A stretch of DNA of 64,000 nucleotides from Streptomyces sp. NBC_01351 (GTDB lineage: Bacteria > Actinomycetota > Actinomycetes > Streptomycetales > Streptomycetaceae). Each line of letters starts with the position of its first letter. The first letter of the stretch is position 1. Position numbers and translations under genes: made by a program. This document shows, piece after piece, positions 16,950-25,089 of the stretch. The notes beneath the pieces are model-generated. The model was given only the letters and a program-made list of their open reading frames with translations. It made no database searches and had not been told where the DNA came from. The stretch lies in NCBI RefSeq assembly GCF_036237315.1, contig NZ_CP108356.1, positions 7,383,501 to 7,447,500 of the forward strand. Direction: 5' to 3'.

Positions 16950-17431
16950 TCAGCCGCGCGCCGCGCGGCCAGGCGGGCGTCCAGAGCACGGACCGCCTGG
17001 CGGAAGGAGTGGCCGAGCGCCGGGCGGGACGCGGTGAGGGCGAGGCGGAAAGGGGCTGCGCCGTCCGCCGCGAAGGTCCAGCGGACATGGGTGCCGGACC
17101 CGTGGGGTGTGAGCCGCCATTCCTCCAACAGGGCCCGGACGCCGGGGGCGTTGGTCGTGTCGACCCGGTACGCGTAACGCTGCTCGGGATCCGAGGCCAT
17201 GATCGTCTCCTCGAAGCGGACCCCGCCCAGCAGCTTCACCTCGCGGCCCGCGCCCCCGTGGGTGGGGCGGGCCAGGGTCACCGCCCTGAACCAGCGCGGC
17301 CAGCCCTCCACTTCCTGGGCCAGGGCCCGGTAGACGTCCTCGGGCGCCGCGGCGACCTCGGCGGCGAAGACCAGCCGCACCGGCGCGTCCTCTATGAAGT
17401 CCAGCCCCACCGGGCGAAGTCGGCGAGCCAT
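16943..17431 (-). CDS. SRPBCC-fold (START/Bet v1-like) protein
   Basis: 162 residues from ATG 17431, with AGGGGGT about 7 bases upstream. The sequence has the polyketide-cyclase/SRPBCC pattern: FAAEVAAAPEDVYRALAQEV (first strand and helices), WPRWFRAVTLARP, FEETIMASDPEQRYAYRV, LEEWRLTPHGSGTHVRWTFA and a long C-terminal helix (GHSFRQAVRALDARLAARRA). The fold forms a hydrophobic pocket; functions range from lipid binding to cyclisation and cannot be narrowed here. Divergent from the large membrane lipase-like protein at 17646. Confidence 0.88.
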   Translation of the reverse strand: MARRLRPVGLDFIEDAPVRLVFAAEVAAAPEDVYRALAQEVEGWPRWFRAVTLARPTHGGAGREVKLLGGVRFEETIMASDPEQRYAYRVDTTNAPGVRALLEEWRLTPHGSGTHVRWTFAADGAAPFRLALTASRPALGHSFRQAVRALDARLAARRAADQ

Positions 17432-17645
17432 GGCGGTACCCCCTGGGTGAGACGGCGGACGTGCGCGCGACACCATAGCGGCACTCGCGCCAGAAGTCCG
17501 TAGCAGCCGGCCTGAGTCCGGGGAAGGTCCCTGGGGAGGGTGCCGGCGCAGGGTGCCCGGGCAGGGTGCCTGGGCAGGAGCCGTGTCGGGCGGGATGCTG
17601 GAGTCCCTCCCTCCCCGGAAGAGTTCCCCACGCCCGGAGGCTGCC

Positions 17646-20045
17646 GTGCCGGACACGCCCCTACCGAAGCCGCCCGTACCGAAACAGCCCCCCGCGCCCA
17701 CCACACCCCTCGCCCTGGAGCTCCTCGTCCACGGCGTCGCGGGCGCCGCCCCGGGCGAGTTGCTCGGCGACCCGCGTACCGTGCGGGTCTCCGGCGACTC
17801 CACCGCCGCCGTCTTCCGCCGCACCGAGGACGCCGACGCCGAGGCGCACCCCGAGCGGTACGCCGGACGGCCCGTCCCCGAGGCCTACTGCTGGTCCCGG
17901 CTCACCTCCGGCAACGGCGCCCGCGCGCTGTGGCTGCTGCTCCTGCCGTTCATGGTCGCCAACCTCGCCCACTGGGCCCGCCCCGCTAGCCCCGCCCGGA
18001 CCGCCCCGCGCGCCGTCCGTGCGTACGGGGTCCTCGTACGGATCCTCGCGCTGAGCCTGACCGTGCTGCTGATCGCGGCCGCCTGCGAGGTCGCGCTCGA
18101 CCTGTTCGCGTGGCAGTGCGCGGGCTCCGGCGCCTGCGCCGCCTCCCGGTCCTGGCTCCGCTTCCTCGCGCCCGGCGGCGGCTGGTGGGCCGAGCCCGGC
18201 CGTCGCCTCGCGCTCGGCGCGCTGGTCCCGGCCGCGTTGACCGGGCTGCTCTGGTACCTGTCGAACCGCACCTGGAGCGCCTACGAGTCCCAGCCGCCGC
18301 CCGCCGGCGCCGCCGACCCGGACGCCGCCTCGGGCACGGGGCCCGCGCTCGGCCGCCCCGGATTCTGGTACGGGCGCCGCCTCGTGGCCCGGCTGCGCGC
18401 GGCGCACACCGCCGCGGGCCTGCTCACCGTGGCGGTGGCCGTCTCCGTGCCCACCGCCCGCCACGACCGCATGGCGGCCGCCGGCGTCCCCGTACTGGAA
18501 GCCCTCGGGTGGGCCACCCAGGCCCTGCTCGCCGCCGGAGCCCTTGCCGTGGCCTGGGTCGTCTGCCGACGCGGCCGGGCCGAGGTGCGGGCCGACCACC
18601 ATCTCGACCGGGCCGCCGTCACGCTGCTGCCCGGCGCGTGCCTCGCGCTGCTGCTCGGCGTCCTCGTGCACGCCTGCTGGGCCCGCCCCGGCTGGACCGC
18701 TACCGGGCGGCTCCCCGGGGACTTCGCCTTCGGCGTGCTCATGCTGGGCCAGGGCGGCTGCGTGCTCGCCCTCGCCGCCGTCGCCCGGTACCTCCATCGC
18801 CGGGCCCCCGACCGGCCCGCCGCCCTGGGCGGCCTCGGCGGGCCCGCCGTCGCGATGCTGGGCTGCGCCCTCGGCGGGGTGATGTCCGGCGGGGTCGCCC
18901 AGCGCGTCGCCGACTGGCTGGACGGCGGAGCCACGCCCGGAGCTGTCGGCGCCCCGCTGCCCGGGCCGCCCGTGCTGCTGTCCTGGCAGGCCGCCGTATT
19001 ACCCCCGCTGCTCCTCGTACTGGCCCTGCTCGCCGCCTGGTTCGCGGTGCGCGGAGCCCGCGCCCGGCGCCGGATCGCCGCAGGCGTCGCCGCCGAGTAC
19101 CCGGGGGAGACGCCGAACGGGCCGCGCAGCCGCCGGATCGCGGGGGCACGGGCCGCCGCCGCGCTCACCGACTCCGCGCCCTGGTTCGTCGCGGCCGTCT
19201 CCGGGATCACCCTGCTGCTCGGCGCCGGAGCGCTCGCCGGGGCCTGGACCGGCGGGCTGGTGCCCGGTGAAGCGGCCCGGGGGAGCGGGCCGCTGCTGGA
19301 GGCCGCCGCCCGTACCGCACAGGACGCCGGGTCCTGGCTGATCGGCCTCGGCTTCGTCCTCTTCGTGACCTGGGGCCGGCGCGCCTACCGGGACCCCGCC
19401 GCGCGCCGCACCATCGGCATCCTGTGGGACGTCGGCACCTTCTGGCCGCGCGCAGCCCACCCCTTCGCCCCGCCCTGCTACGCCGAGCGCGCCGTCCCCG
19501 ACCTGACCTGGCGGATGACCGGCTGGACCGGCCGCACCGGCGGCCGCCTCGTCATCTCCGGCCACTCCCAGGGCAGCGTCCTCGCCGCGGCGGCCGTCTG
19601 GCAACTGCCGCCGGCCGTCCGCCGCCGGGTCGCCCTGCTCACCTACGGATCCCCGCTCGCCCGCCTCTACGGCCGCTGGTTCCCCGCCTACTTCGGCCCG
19701 GGTCCGCTCACCGCGCTGCACGGCGAGCTCGACTGCTGGCGCAACCTCTGGCGGGCCACCGACCCCATCGGCGGCCCGGTGCTCCCCGGGGCGGGCCAGG
19801 ACGTGGACCGCGGCCCGCTCGCCGACCCGATCGCCTACGGCCGCAGCGCCGAGCACCCGCTGCCCGCGCCGATCCTGGGCCACTCCGACTACCAGGCCGA
19901 CCCGGCCTTCACCGCCGAACGCGACGCGCTCCTCGCCCGGTTGGAGACGGCAGAGGGGGCCGCCCTACCCGGCCAACGGCCCGCCTTCAGCAAGGAGCGG
20001 GCAGCACGGGCAGCGCCGGCAGATCCGCCGGGAACAGCAGGGTGA
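17646..20045 (+). CDS. large integral membrane protein with lipase-like GxSxG domain
   Basis: 799 residues from GTG 17646, GGAGG 6 bases upstream. The N-terminus begins LALELLVHGVAGAAPGELLG, where LVHGV resembles an oxyanion strand of alpha/beta hydrolases. A long middle (about 90-610) holds around ten or more hydrophobic helices. Near residue 640 LVISGHSQGSVLAAAAVWQL gives a GHSQGS nucleophile elbow, followed by VALLTYGSPLARLYGRWFPA and a histidine-containing end (ILGHSDYQAD). The hydrolase strands therefore seem split around the membrane region. I infer a membrane-embedded esterase/lipase; substrate unknown. The last 59 bases overlap the end of the convergent beta-helix/AAA gene. Confidence 0.82.
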   Translation: MPDTPLPKPPVPKQPPAPTTPLALELLVHGVAGAAPGELLGDPRTVRVSGDSTAAVFRRTEDADAEAHPERYAGRPVPEAYCWSRLTSGNGARALWLLLLPFMVANLAHWARPASPARTAPRAVRAYGVLVRILALSLTVLLIAAACEVALDLFAWQCAGSGACAASRSWLRFLAPGGGWWAEPGRRLALGALVPAALTGLLWYLSNRTWSAYESQPPPAGAADPDAASGTGPALGRPGFWYGRRLVARLRAAHTAAGLLTVAVAVSVPTARHDRMAAAGVPVLEALGWATQALLAAGALAVAWVVCRRGRAEVRADHHLDRAAVTLLPGACLALLLGVLVHACWARPGWTATGRLPGDFAFGVLMLGQGGCVLALAAVARYLHRRAPDRPAALGGLGGPAVAMLGCALGGVMSGGVAQRVADWLDGGATPGAVGAPLPGPPVLLSWQAAVLPPLLLVLALLAAWFAVRGARARRRIAAGVAAEYPGETPNGPRSRRIAGARAAAALTDSAPWFVAAVSGITLLLGAGALAGAWTGGLVPGEAARGSGPLLEAAARTAQDAGSWLIGLGFVLFVTWGRRAYRDPAARRTIGILWDVGTFWPRAAHPFAPPCYAERAVPDLTWRMTGWTGRTGGRLVISGHSQGSVLAAAAVWQLPPAVRRRVALLTYGSPLARLYGRWFPAYFGPGPLTALHGELDCWRNLWRATDPIGGPVLPGAGQDVDRGPLADPIAYGRSAEHPLPAPILGHSDYQADPAFTAERDALLARLETAEGAALPGQRPAFSKERAARAAPADPPGTAG

Positions 20046-22473
20046 GCTCGTCCGTGCTCGGCTCCGACAGCTGCGCCACCCGCCCCGCGTGCCGCTCGAC
20101 CATCGACTCGAAGGTCTGGCGCGCGGTGCGGCCGTTGCCGAACGCCGGACCCTTGGGCAGCTCCGTGAAGTACGTCAGCAGCGCCTCACAGGTGCCCTGG
20201 CCCAGCCGGTACTCGTGCTCCTCCGCCTGCTGCTCCACGATCCGCAGCAACTCCTCGGGGCCGTAGTCGCCGAAGGTGATCGTCCGCGAGAAGCGGGAGG
20301 CGACGCCCGGATTGACCGTCAGGAAACGGTCCATCTCCGCCGTGTACCCGGCGACGATCACCACCACGGCGTCCCGGTGGTCCTCCATCAGCTTGACCAG
20401 CGTGTCGATGGCCTCGCGCCCGAAGTCCCGGCCCGAGTCCTCCGGGGCCAGCGCGTACGCCTCGTCGATGAACAGCACCCCGCCGCGCGCCCGGTCGAAG
20501 GCCTCCTGCGTACGGATCGCGGTGGAGCCGATGTGCTCGCCGACCAGATCCACCCGGGACACCTCGACGAGGTGGCCGCGCTCCAGCACCCCGAGGGAGG
20601 CCAGGATCTCTCCGTAGAGCCTGGCGACCGTGGTCTTGCCGGTGCCGGGGGAGCCCGTGAAGACCAGGTGCCGGCGCACGGAGGCCGCCTTCAGCCCCGC
20701 CTGCTGCCGCCGCCGGCCCACCTCGATCATGTCGGTGAGCGCGCGCACCTCGCGCTTGACGCTGTCCAGGCCCACCAGCGCGTCGAGCTGGCCCAGTACC
20801 TCGCCCGAGCCCCGTTCTTGCGCCGCAGGGCCGCCGTCCGGCCCGGCGGCGGCCGGGCGCGGCAGGGGCACTTCGGCCGCCGGCGGTACTCCCCCAGCCA
20901 CCGCTGGGAGGGGCCCCCTGCTCCGCGCCGCCGTGACCGTACGGATCCCCGCGCGCTCCCCGGCGAACGCGCCGCCCGAGGCCGACTGGGCCGCCGCCCG
21001 CGTACCCGACTCGTCTGCGGTGCACTCCTCGACGGCCGGCCCGTCCTCCGAGAACTCGTAACCCCCGCGGGCGCAGCGCTCGGTGTGGCAGCGGGTCAGC
21101 GTGGTGCGGCAGCCGTCGATGACGTGGAAGCCGAAACCGGAACTGCCTTCCACCCGGCAGGCCGTGAAGGTGCCGCGCCCGCCGGCCGACACGTAGAACC
21201 CGGCCTCGGCGGGGGAGGTGACCGTGCACCGCTCCAGGGCGGGGTCGGCGCCCTTGGTGACGATCACGCCGGTCTGCACCGAGTCGATGGTGCAGTTGGC
21301 GAGGGTGCCGCCGCTGCCGTGGTCGCGGAACCAGGCACCCGTGCCCGCCTCGCGGATCCGGCAGTCGTCGAGCTGGGCGGTGGCCCCGTCGCTCACCGAG
21401 ACGGCGGTGTTGCGCACCTGCGAGAGATCGCTGTCGACCACGTCCACGCGCGAGCCCCGGTCCAGCACGAACAGCGCGTCCGGTACGTCGTGCACCCGGC
21501 AGGAGTCGAGCTTGACGGTGGCCCCGTCACTGATCCACACCGCCGGATAGTCGCCGGTGCTGTCGTGGATCTCGCAGGACTCGGCGTCGACCCTGGTCCC
21601 CGGATCCCACACCGACAGGCCGTTGCGGCCGAACCGGCGCACGGTGGTGCGGCTGAGCGTGAGCACCGACCGGGACCGGAGGTCGACCGCGTTCTCCGGG
21701 ATGTCGTGGATGTCGCAGCCCGCCAGGGTGAGCACGGCGTCGGTGTCGAGGGTGACCCCGTCGGCCGAGGTCCGGTGCACCGCGCAGTCCGTCAGCCGGG
21801 CCGTGGCCCGCGCGGCGATCTGCACGCCGGCGCCCTTGATCTCGTACACCTCGCAGCCCAGTGCCTCCAGCCCGGAACCCTCGCCGGTGACACCGATCCC
21901 CGCGCCCGTGGCGTGGTGGATCCGGCAGCGTTCCAGCCGGGGCCGGCCGCCGCCGCGCACCGAGACGCCCGTCTGCCCGGCGGCCACGACCTCGCACTCC
22001 TCGAACACCCCGCCGCCGCCGTCCAGTACGGCGATCCCGACGCCGGTCGGATTCTCCACCGTGCACCGCCGCACCAGGGGCCGGGCCCCGGAGCCGCGCA
22101 CCTCGATGCCGGCTGCGGAGCGGGTGCTGACCCGCAGGTCGGTGAGCTCGGGCGAACCGTCCTCGACCAGCAGCGCGGGCGCCGCCCGGTCCTGGCCCTC
22201 CAGGTGCAGGTCCTGGACCACGGCCGAGGCGCGCACGGTCAGCGCGACCCCGTCGAGCGGGGCGATCCGCACCGACCCCAGCCCGCCCTCCGGCCCGCGC
22301 AGGGTGACGGCGTGGTCCAGCACCAGGTTCTCCCGGTAGGTGCCCGGGGAGATGGACAGCACGTCCCCGTCGCCCGCGACCGCGAGCGCGGCGGTCAGCG
22401 TCGGATACTCACCGGAGCGGCGCCGCCACCGCGAAGACCCGCCGTGCGTCACCTGGACCGTGCCCTGAACCAT
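19987..22473 (-). CDS. right-handed beta-helix protein fused to CbxX/EccA-type AAA ATPase
   Basis: 828 residues from ATG 22473. Residues ~20-490 are about 20 short repeats with a pattern like VxxCxIHxxxGxGVxVxxGAxxxL (for example LEGCRIHHATGAGIGV-type and LDDCRIREAGTGAW), typical of pectin-lyase-like parallel beta-helices. A Pro/Ala linker (490-550) leads to an AAA domain of the CbxX/CfqX group: LVFTGSPGTGKTTVARLYGE (Walker A), GGVLFIDEAYAL (Walker B), IVAGYTAEMDRFLTVNPGV and SRFSRTI (Arg finger). CbxX-type ATPases include EccA of type VII secretion, which act as substrate-remodelling motors. No type VII genes are nearby. The fusion suggests a repeat scaffold that presents or selects the client. 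Confidence 0.93.
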   Translation of the reverse strand: MVQGTVQVTHGGSSRWRRRSGEYPTLTAALAVAGDGDVLSISPGTYRENLVLDHAVTLRGPEGGLGSVRIAPLDGVALTVRASAVVQDLHLEGQDRAAPALLVEDGSPELTDLRVSTRSAAGIEVRGSGARPLVRRCTVENPTGVGIAVLDGGGGVFEECEVVAAGQTGVSVRGGGRPRLERCRIHHATGAGIGVTGEGSGLEALGCEVYEIKGAGVQIAARATARLTDCAVHRTSADGVTLDTDAVLTLAGCDIHDIPENAVDLRSRSVLTLSRTTVRRFGRNGLSVWDPGTRVDAESCEIHDSTGDYPAVWISDGATVKLDSCRVHDVPDALFVLDRGSRVDVVDSDLSQVRNTAVSVSDGATAQLDDCRIREAGTGAWFRDHGSGGTLANCTIDSVQTGVIVTKGADPALERCTVTSPAEAGFYVSAGGRGTFTACRVEGSSGFGFHVIDGCRTTLTRCHTERCARGGYEFSEDGPAVEECTADESGTRAAAQSASGGAFAGERAGIRTVTAARSRGPLPAVAGGVPPAAEVPLPRPAAAGPDGGPAAQERGSGEVLGQLDALVGLDSVKREVRALTDMIEVGRRRQQAGLKAASVRRHLVFTGSPGTGKTTVARLYGEILASLGVLERGHLVEVSRVDLVGEHIGSTAIRTQEAFDRARGGVLFIDEAYALAPEDSGRDFGREAIDTLVKLMEDHRDAVVVIVAGYTAEMDRFLTVNPGVASRFSRTITFGDYGPEELLRIVEQQAEEHEYRLGQGTCEALLTYFTELPKGPAFGNGRTARQTFESMVERHAGRVAQLSEPSTDELTLLFPADLPALPVLPAPC

Positions 22474-22572
22474 GGTGCTGTCGTGCCCCCGCCCTCGTAC
22501 TCGCCGTGCCGATGCGACCGATCTGGTCTGGCCGCCCCACCGTAGCGCGCGCGGCGCCGGTGAGTGGCCAGG

Positions 22573-23184
22573 TCAACTGCCCGCGCCCGCCCGGCCCCAG
22601 TCAGGTCCGGCAGCCGCCCAGGCGCGGTCCAGACGTATGTACCGCCGATGCATGAGCCTGCGTACGACCAGCCGCCGGACCGTTTCCACCAGCGCGGCCG
22701 CGCCGATCGCGATCGCCAGGCCCACGGCCCCGGCGTGCAGGGCCGCGGAGGACGGGTCGAGCGGCTGTCCGACGAGCCTGCCGCGCGCGTCGGTCCATAT
22801 CCGGAACCGGTCGCCGGGCCGCGGCGGTTCCTCCGCGGCCGGCACCGTGCCCTGGTGGCTGCTGCCGTCGGGAGCGGTCCACGAGGCCACGATCTGCGTC
22901 CGGCGCGGGGCAGTCCGCTGCGCCGACGGGTCGGCCGAGTCTGCCGCGGCCGACTCGGGAGCCTGCCGGAGCACCACCGCCGGTACGAGGTGCCGCTCCT
23001 GCCGCTGCTCGCGCGCGGCCTGCTGCAAGGTCCCGTCCACCGTGAGGCCCGCGACCCAGCCGAGGGCCGGAGCCACCACCAGCACGCACACCAGCGCGGC
23101 GAACGCCACCCATGCCTCGAAGAGATCGGTCGGCCGGCGCAGCGGATTGCGCCGCCACCGCCACACTCCCATTGCCGTCCACAC
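22573..23184 (-). CDS. Rv1733c-type membrane protein
   Basis: 203 residues from GTG 23184, chosen because GGGGGAG lies 8 bases upstream; ATG four codons later is the alternative. It opens WRWRRNPLRRPTDLFEAWVA then a hydrophobic helix (~22-45), a soluble domain of about 100 residues (LVPAVVLRQ..., RTQIVASWTAPDGSSHQGTV, GDRFRIWTDARGRLVGQP) and a second helix (~147-170) before a basic tail. That layout is the one of Mycobacterium Rv1733c-like proteins, common in Streptomyces. Two-helix topology puts the middle domain outside the membrane. Function unknown. About 100 bases upstream of the beta-helix/AAA gene on the same strand (22473), possibly cotranscribed. Confidence 0.85.
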   Translation of the reverse strand: MWTAMGVWRWRRNPLRRPTDLFEAWVAFAALVCVLVVAPALGWVAGLTVDGTLQQAAREQRQERHLVPAVVLRQAPESAAADSADPSAQRTAPRRTQIVASWTAPDGSSHQGTVPAAEEPPRPGDRFRIWTDARGRLVGQPLDPSSAALHAGAVGLAIAIGAAALVETVRRLVVRRLMHRRYIRLDRAWAAAGPDWGRAGAGS

Positions 23185-23423
23185 GGTTTGGCTCCCCCTG
23201 CCTCCGCGAGCTCCGCCTGCCTGCGCGTCCAAGCCTCCCGCACGCCCCGGTAACGCGCATTCCGGGACGCGCGAGACATGTGTCACCGGATTCGGTGCGA
23301 TCTCCGTCCCGGCTGTTCACGCGTCTCGACTGATCCAACGGCGTGGTCGTGCCGGTTGGTTCCAGTCGGAACGCAGAGCCCCTCGAAGGTGTCATTCCGG
23401 TGGGTCTGCGCGGGTCATTCCTG

Positions 23424-24248
23424 TCATTCCAGGACGCGAACCTCGTCGCCGACGCGCACGGTACCGAGCCGCACCGGCACCAGGTGCCGCCCGAAGGCCA
23501 GCGACTTGCCGATCCGCCGGTGCTTGGCCAGCGTCTTCAACGGCTCCTTGCCCCGCTCCGCCGTCCGCTGGTCGGTGGTGGTCACGATGCACCGCCCGCA
23601 CTCGCGGACCCCGCGGAACTCGGCGTCGCCGATCGCCACGCGCCGCCAGCCGTCCTCCGCCCACGCCTCCGCCCCGGCCACCACCACATTGGGGCGGAAC
23701 CGGTTCATGGGCAGCGGACCCTCCTCGGGATGGTCCCCCTGCGCGATCAAGGAGTTGAGCGCGTCCAGCGACGCGAGGGTGGCGAGCAGCAGCGGATAGC
23801 CGTCGGCCAGGCTCACCGTCTCGCCCGGCAGCGCGTAGTCCGGGTCGACGGGCCGGCGCACGGCCGGATCGTCCATGTACGTGAGCCGCGCCGGCACGCC
23901 GAGGTACTCGCCGAACCAATCGGCCGCGGCGTCCGCCGCGATCACCGTCTCGACCTTCTTCCCGAACAGGAAGACCGGCTCCAGCGGCCCCGGTGCCGGA
24001 ACCTCCACCACCAGCTCCGCCATGCCCGGCGCGGACACCGCGATCCGGCCGCCGCCCACCGGACGCGCCGAAGCCAACGCCAGCCGCGGCTGCTGGCGTT
24101 GGGTGATGACCATGCCCTCGGTGTCGACCAGCGCCCACCGCCGGTCCCCGGACAGACCCCAGGGCTCCACGGCCACCTCGTCGGGAGCGGTCCCCGCTAC
24201 CGACTTGACGGGATGGACGTGGAGCGCCTGGACATACAAGTTCGACAT
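23424..24248 (-). CDS. MOSC domain protein (mARC-like)
   Basis: 274 residues from ATG 24248; no clear ribosome site. The N-terminal MOSC_N beta-barrel (LHVHPVKSVAGTAPDEVAVE, GLSGDRRWALVDTEG) precedes the MOSC domain with MNRFRPNVVVAG, FRGVRECGRCIVTTTDQRTA (conserved Cys ~229, the molybdenum ligand in MOSC enzymes) and KSLAFGRHLVPV. Members bind the sulfurated molybdenum cofactor and reduce N-hydroxylated compounds (mARC, YcbX). The natural substrate is unknown. A molybdate-uptake locus lies in the same window (58671-62028), giving a possible source of metal, though the genes are far apart. Confidence 0.92.
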   Translation of the reverse strand: MSNLYVQALHVHPVKSVAGTAPDEVAVEPWGLSGDRRWALVDTEGMVITQRQQPRLALASARPVGGGRIAVSAPGMAELVVEVPAPGPLEPVFLFGKKVETVIAADAAADWFGEYLGVPARLTYMDDPAVRRPVDPDYALPGETVSLADGYPLLLATLASLDALNSLIAQGDHPEEGPLPMNRFRPNVVVAGAEAWAEDGWRRVAIGDAEFRGVRECGRCIVTTTDQRTAERGKEPLKTLAKHRRIGKSLAFGRHLVPVRLGTVRVGDEVRVLE

Positions 24249-24300
24249 AGGAGAATACTGCCAGCCCCGTCGGCCACCCAAGCGCCTGTCATCGGATCGG

Positions 24301-24831
24301 TCAGTAGCCGCGCCCCTGGTAGGGGCGGCCGTACGGGTCCTCGTACGAGGCGCCCTGGACCGGAGCCGGCACCTGCACGGGAACCTGCATCGGGCGCGGC
24401 GCGGCCGGACGCATCGCCTCGTAGCCGGTGGCCGCGGCGACCGGGCGGGGCTGCTGCGGCTGGGGCTGCGGCATGTAGCCGGCGCGGGCTCCGACCGGCT
24501 GCTGCTGCGGGATGTACGGCGCGGGCGCGTGCTGCAGCGGCATCGGCTGCTGAGCGGCCTGCTGCTGGTACGGGTACCCGTACGCGGGCGCCTGCTGCTG
24601 CGGCATCGCCGGGGGGAGCGCGGCCGGCAGGGCGGGCAGGGCCGAGGCGAGGGCCGGGAGGTACCCACCGCTCGAATACCCGGCACTGGGGGACTCGTAG
24701 GCGGCCGGGACGCGGATCGGGGCGATCTGCGGAGTGCCGCGTTCGGCGACGAGGGAGTCGTAGATGGGGGTGTCCGGGAAGGAGGGCGCGGAGTAGTAAC
24801 CGCCGCCATAAGTGGAGCGGGGGGAGGTCAT
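24301..24831 (-). CDS. Pro/Gln/Tyr-rich DUF6643-like protein
   Basis: 176 residues from ATG 24831. The N-terminus (TSPRSTYGGGYYSAPSFPDT, then PIYDSLVAERGTPQIAPIRV) is highly characteristic and I associate it with a Streptomyces family named DUF6643; the rest is low-complexity Pro/Gln/Ala/Tyr with motifs such as PQQQ and YPYQQQAAQQ. No transmembrane segment beyond a short Ala/Leu stretch (~58-75). Such sequence is probably disordered and may bind partners; no enzyme motif is seen. A perfect 12-bp hairpin lies 58 bases upstream of its start. Confidence 0.82.
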   Translation of the reverse strand: MTSPRSTYGGGYYSAPSFPDTPIYDSLVAERGTPQIAPIRVPAAYESPSAGYSSGGYLPALASALPALPAALPPAMPQQQAPAYGYPYQQQAAQQPMPLQHAPAPYIPQQQPVGARAGYMPQPQPQQPRPVAAATGYEAMRPAAPRPMQVPVQVPAPVQGASYEDPYGRPYQGRGY

Positions 24832-24888
24832 GGGACCTAAGTTAAGCCCACGACTTCACGGGGTCCATAGCGAGGTGTCACCAACACC

Positions 24889-24918
24889 GCTCTGACCTGC
24901 ATATTCGCAGGTCAGAGC
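24889..24918. promoter_or_regulatory. perfect 12-bp hairpin in the gap upstream of the DUF6643-like gene
   Basis: GCTCTGACCTGC (24889-24900) and GCAGGTCAGAGC (24907-24918) are perfect complements around ATATTC. It lies in a 258-base AT-richer gap between two minus-strand genes: past the end of nothing on the plus strand, downstream of the HpnB-type gene's own stop side is 25090, so it sits between that stop and the DUF6643-like start. It could be a terminator of the HpnB-type transcript or a leader structure of the DUF6643-like gene. Confidence 0.6.
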
Positions 24919-25089
24919 CCCACCTTTCACTTGACGTTCACGTGCACGATTTCGACCCGTCCGCACCACCTTGTTCCTACTCGTACTCACCGGTTGCGTG
25001 GTGCACGGATTTGTTGTTGACGCAGTGTCACAACTCGGTGACCTCGGATGACGTTGGTTTTGACCGCAGTTCGTTGGTGATTTGCCGTT

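Noticed and set aside
19987-22473. Possible type VII secretion locus because of the EccA-like ATPase
   Set aside because: No EccB, EccC, EccD, EccE, mycosin or WXG100 genes are in the window.
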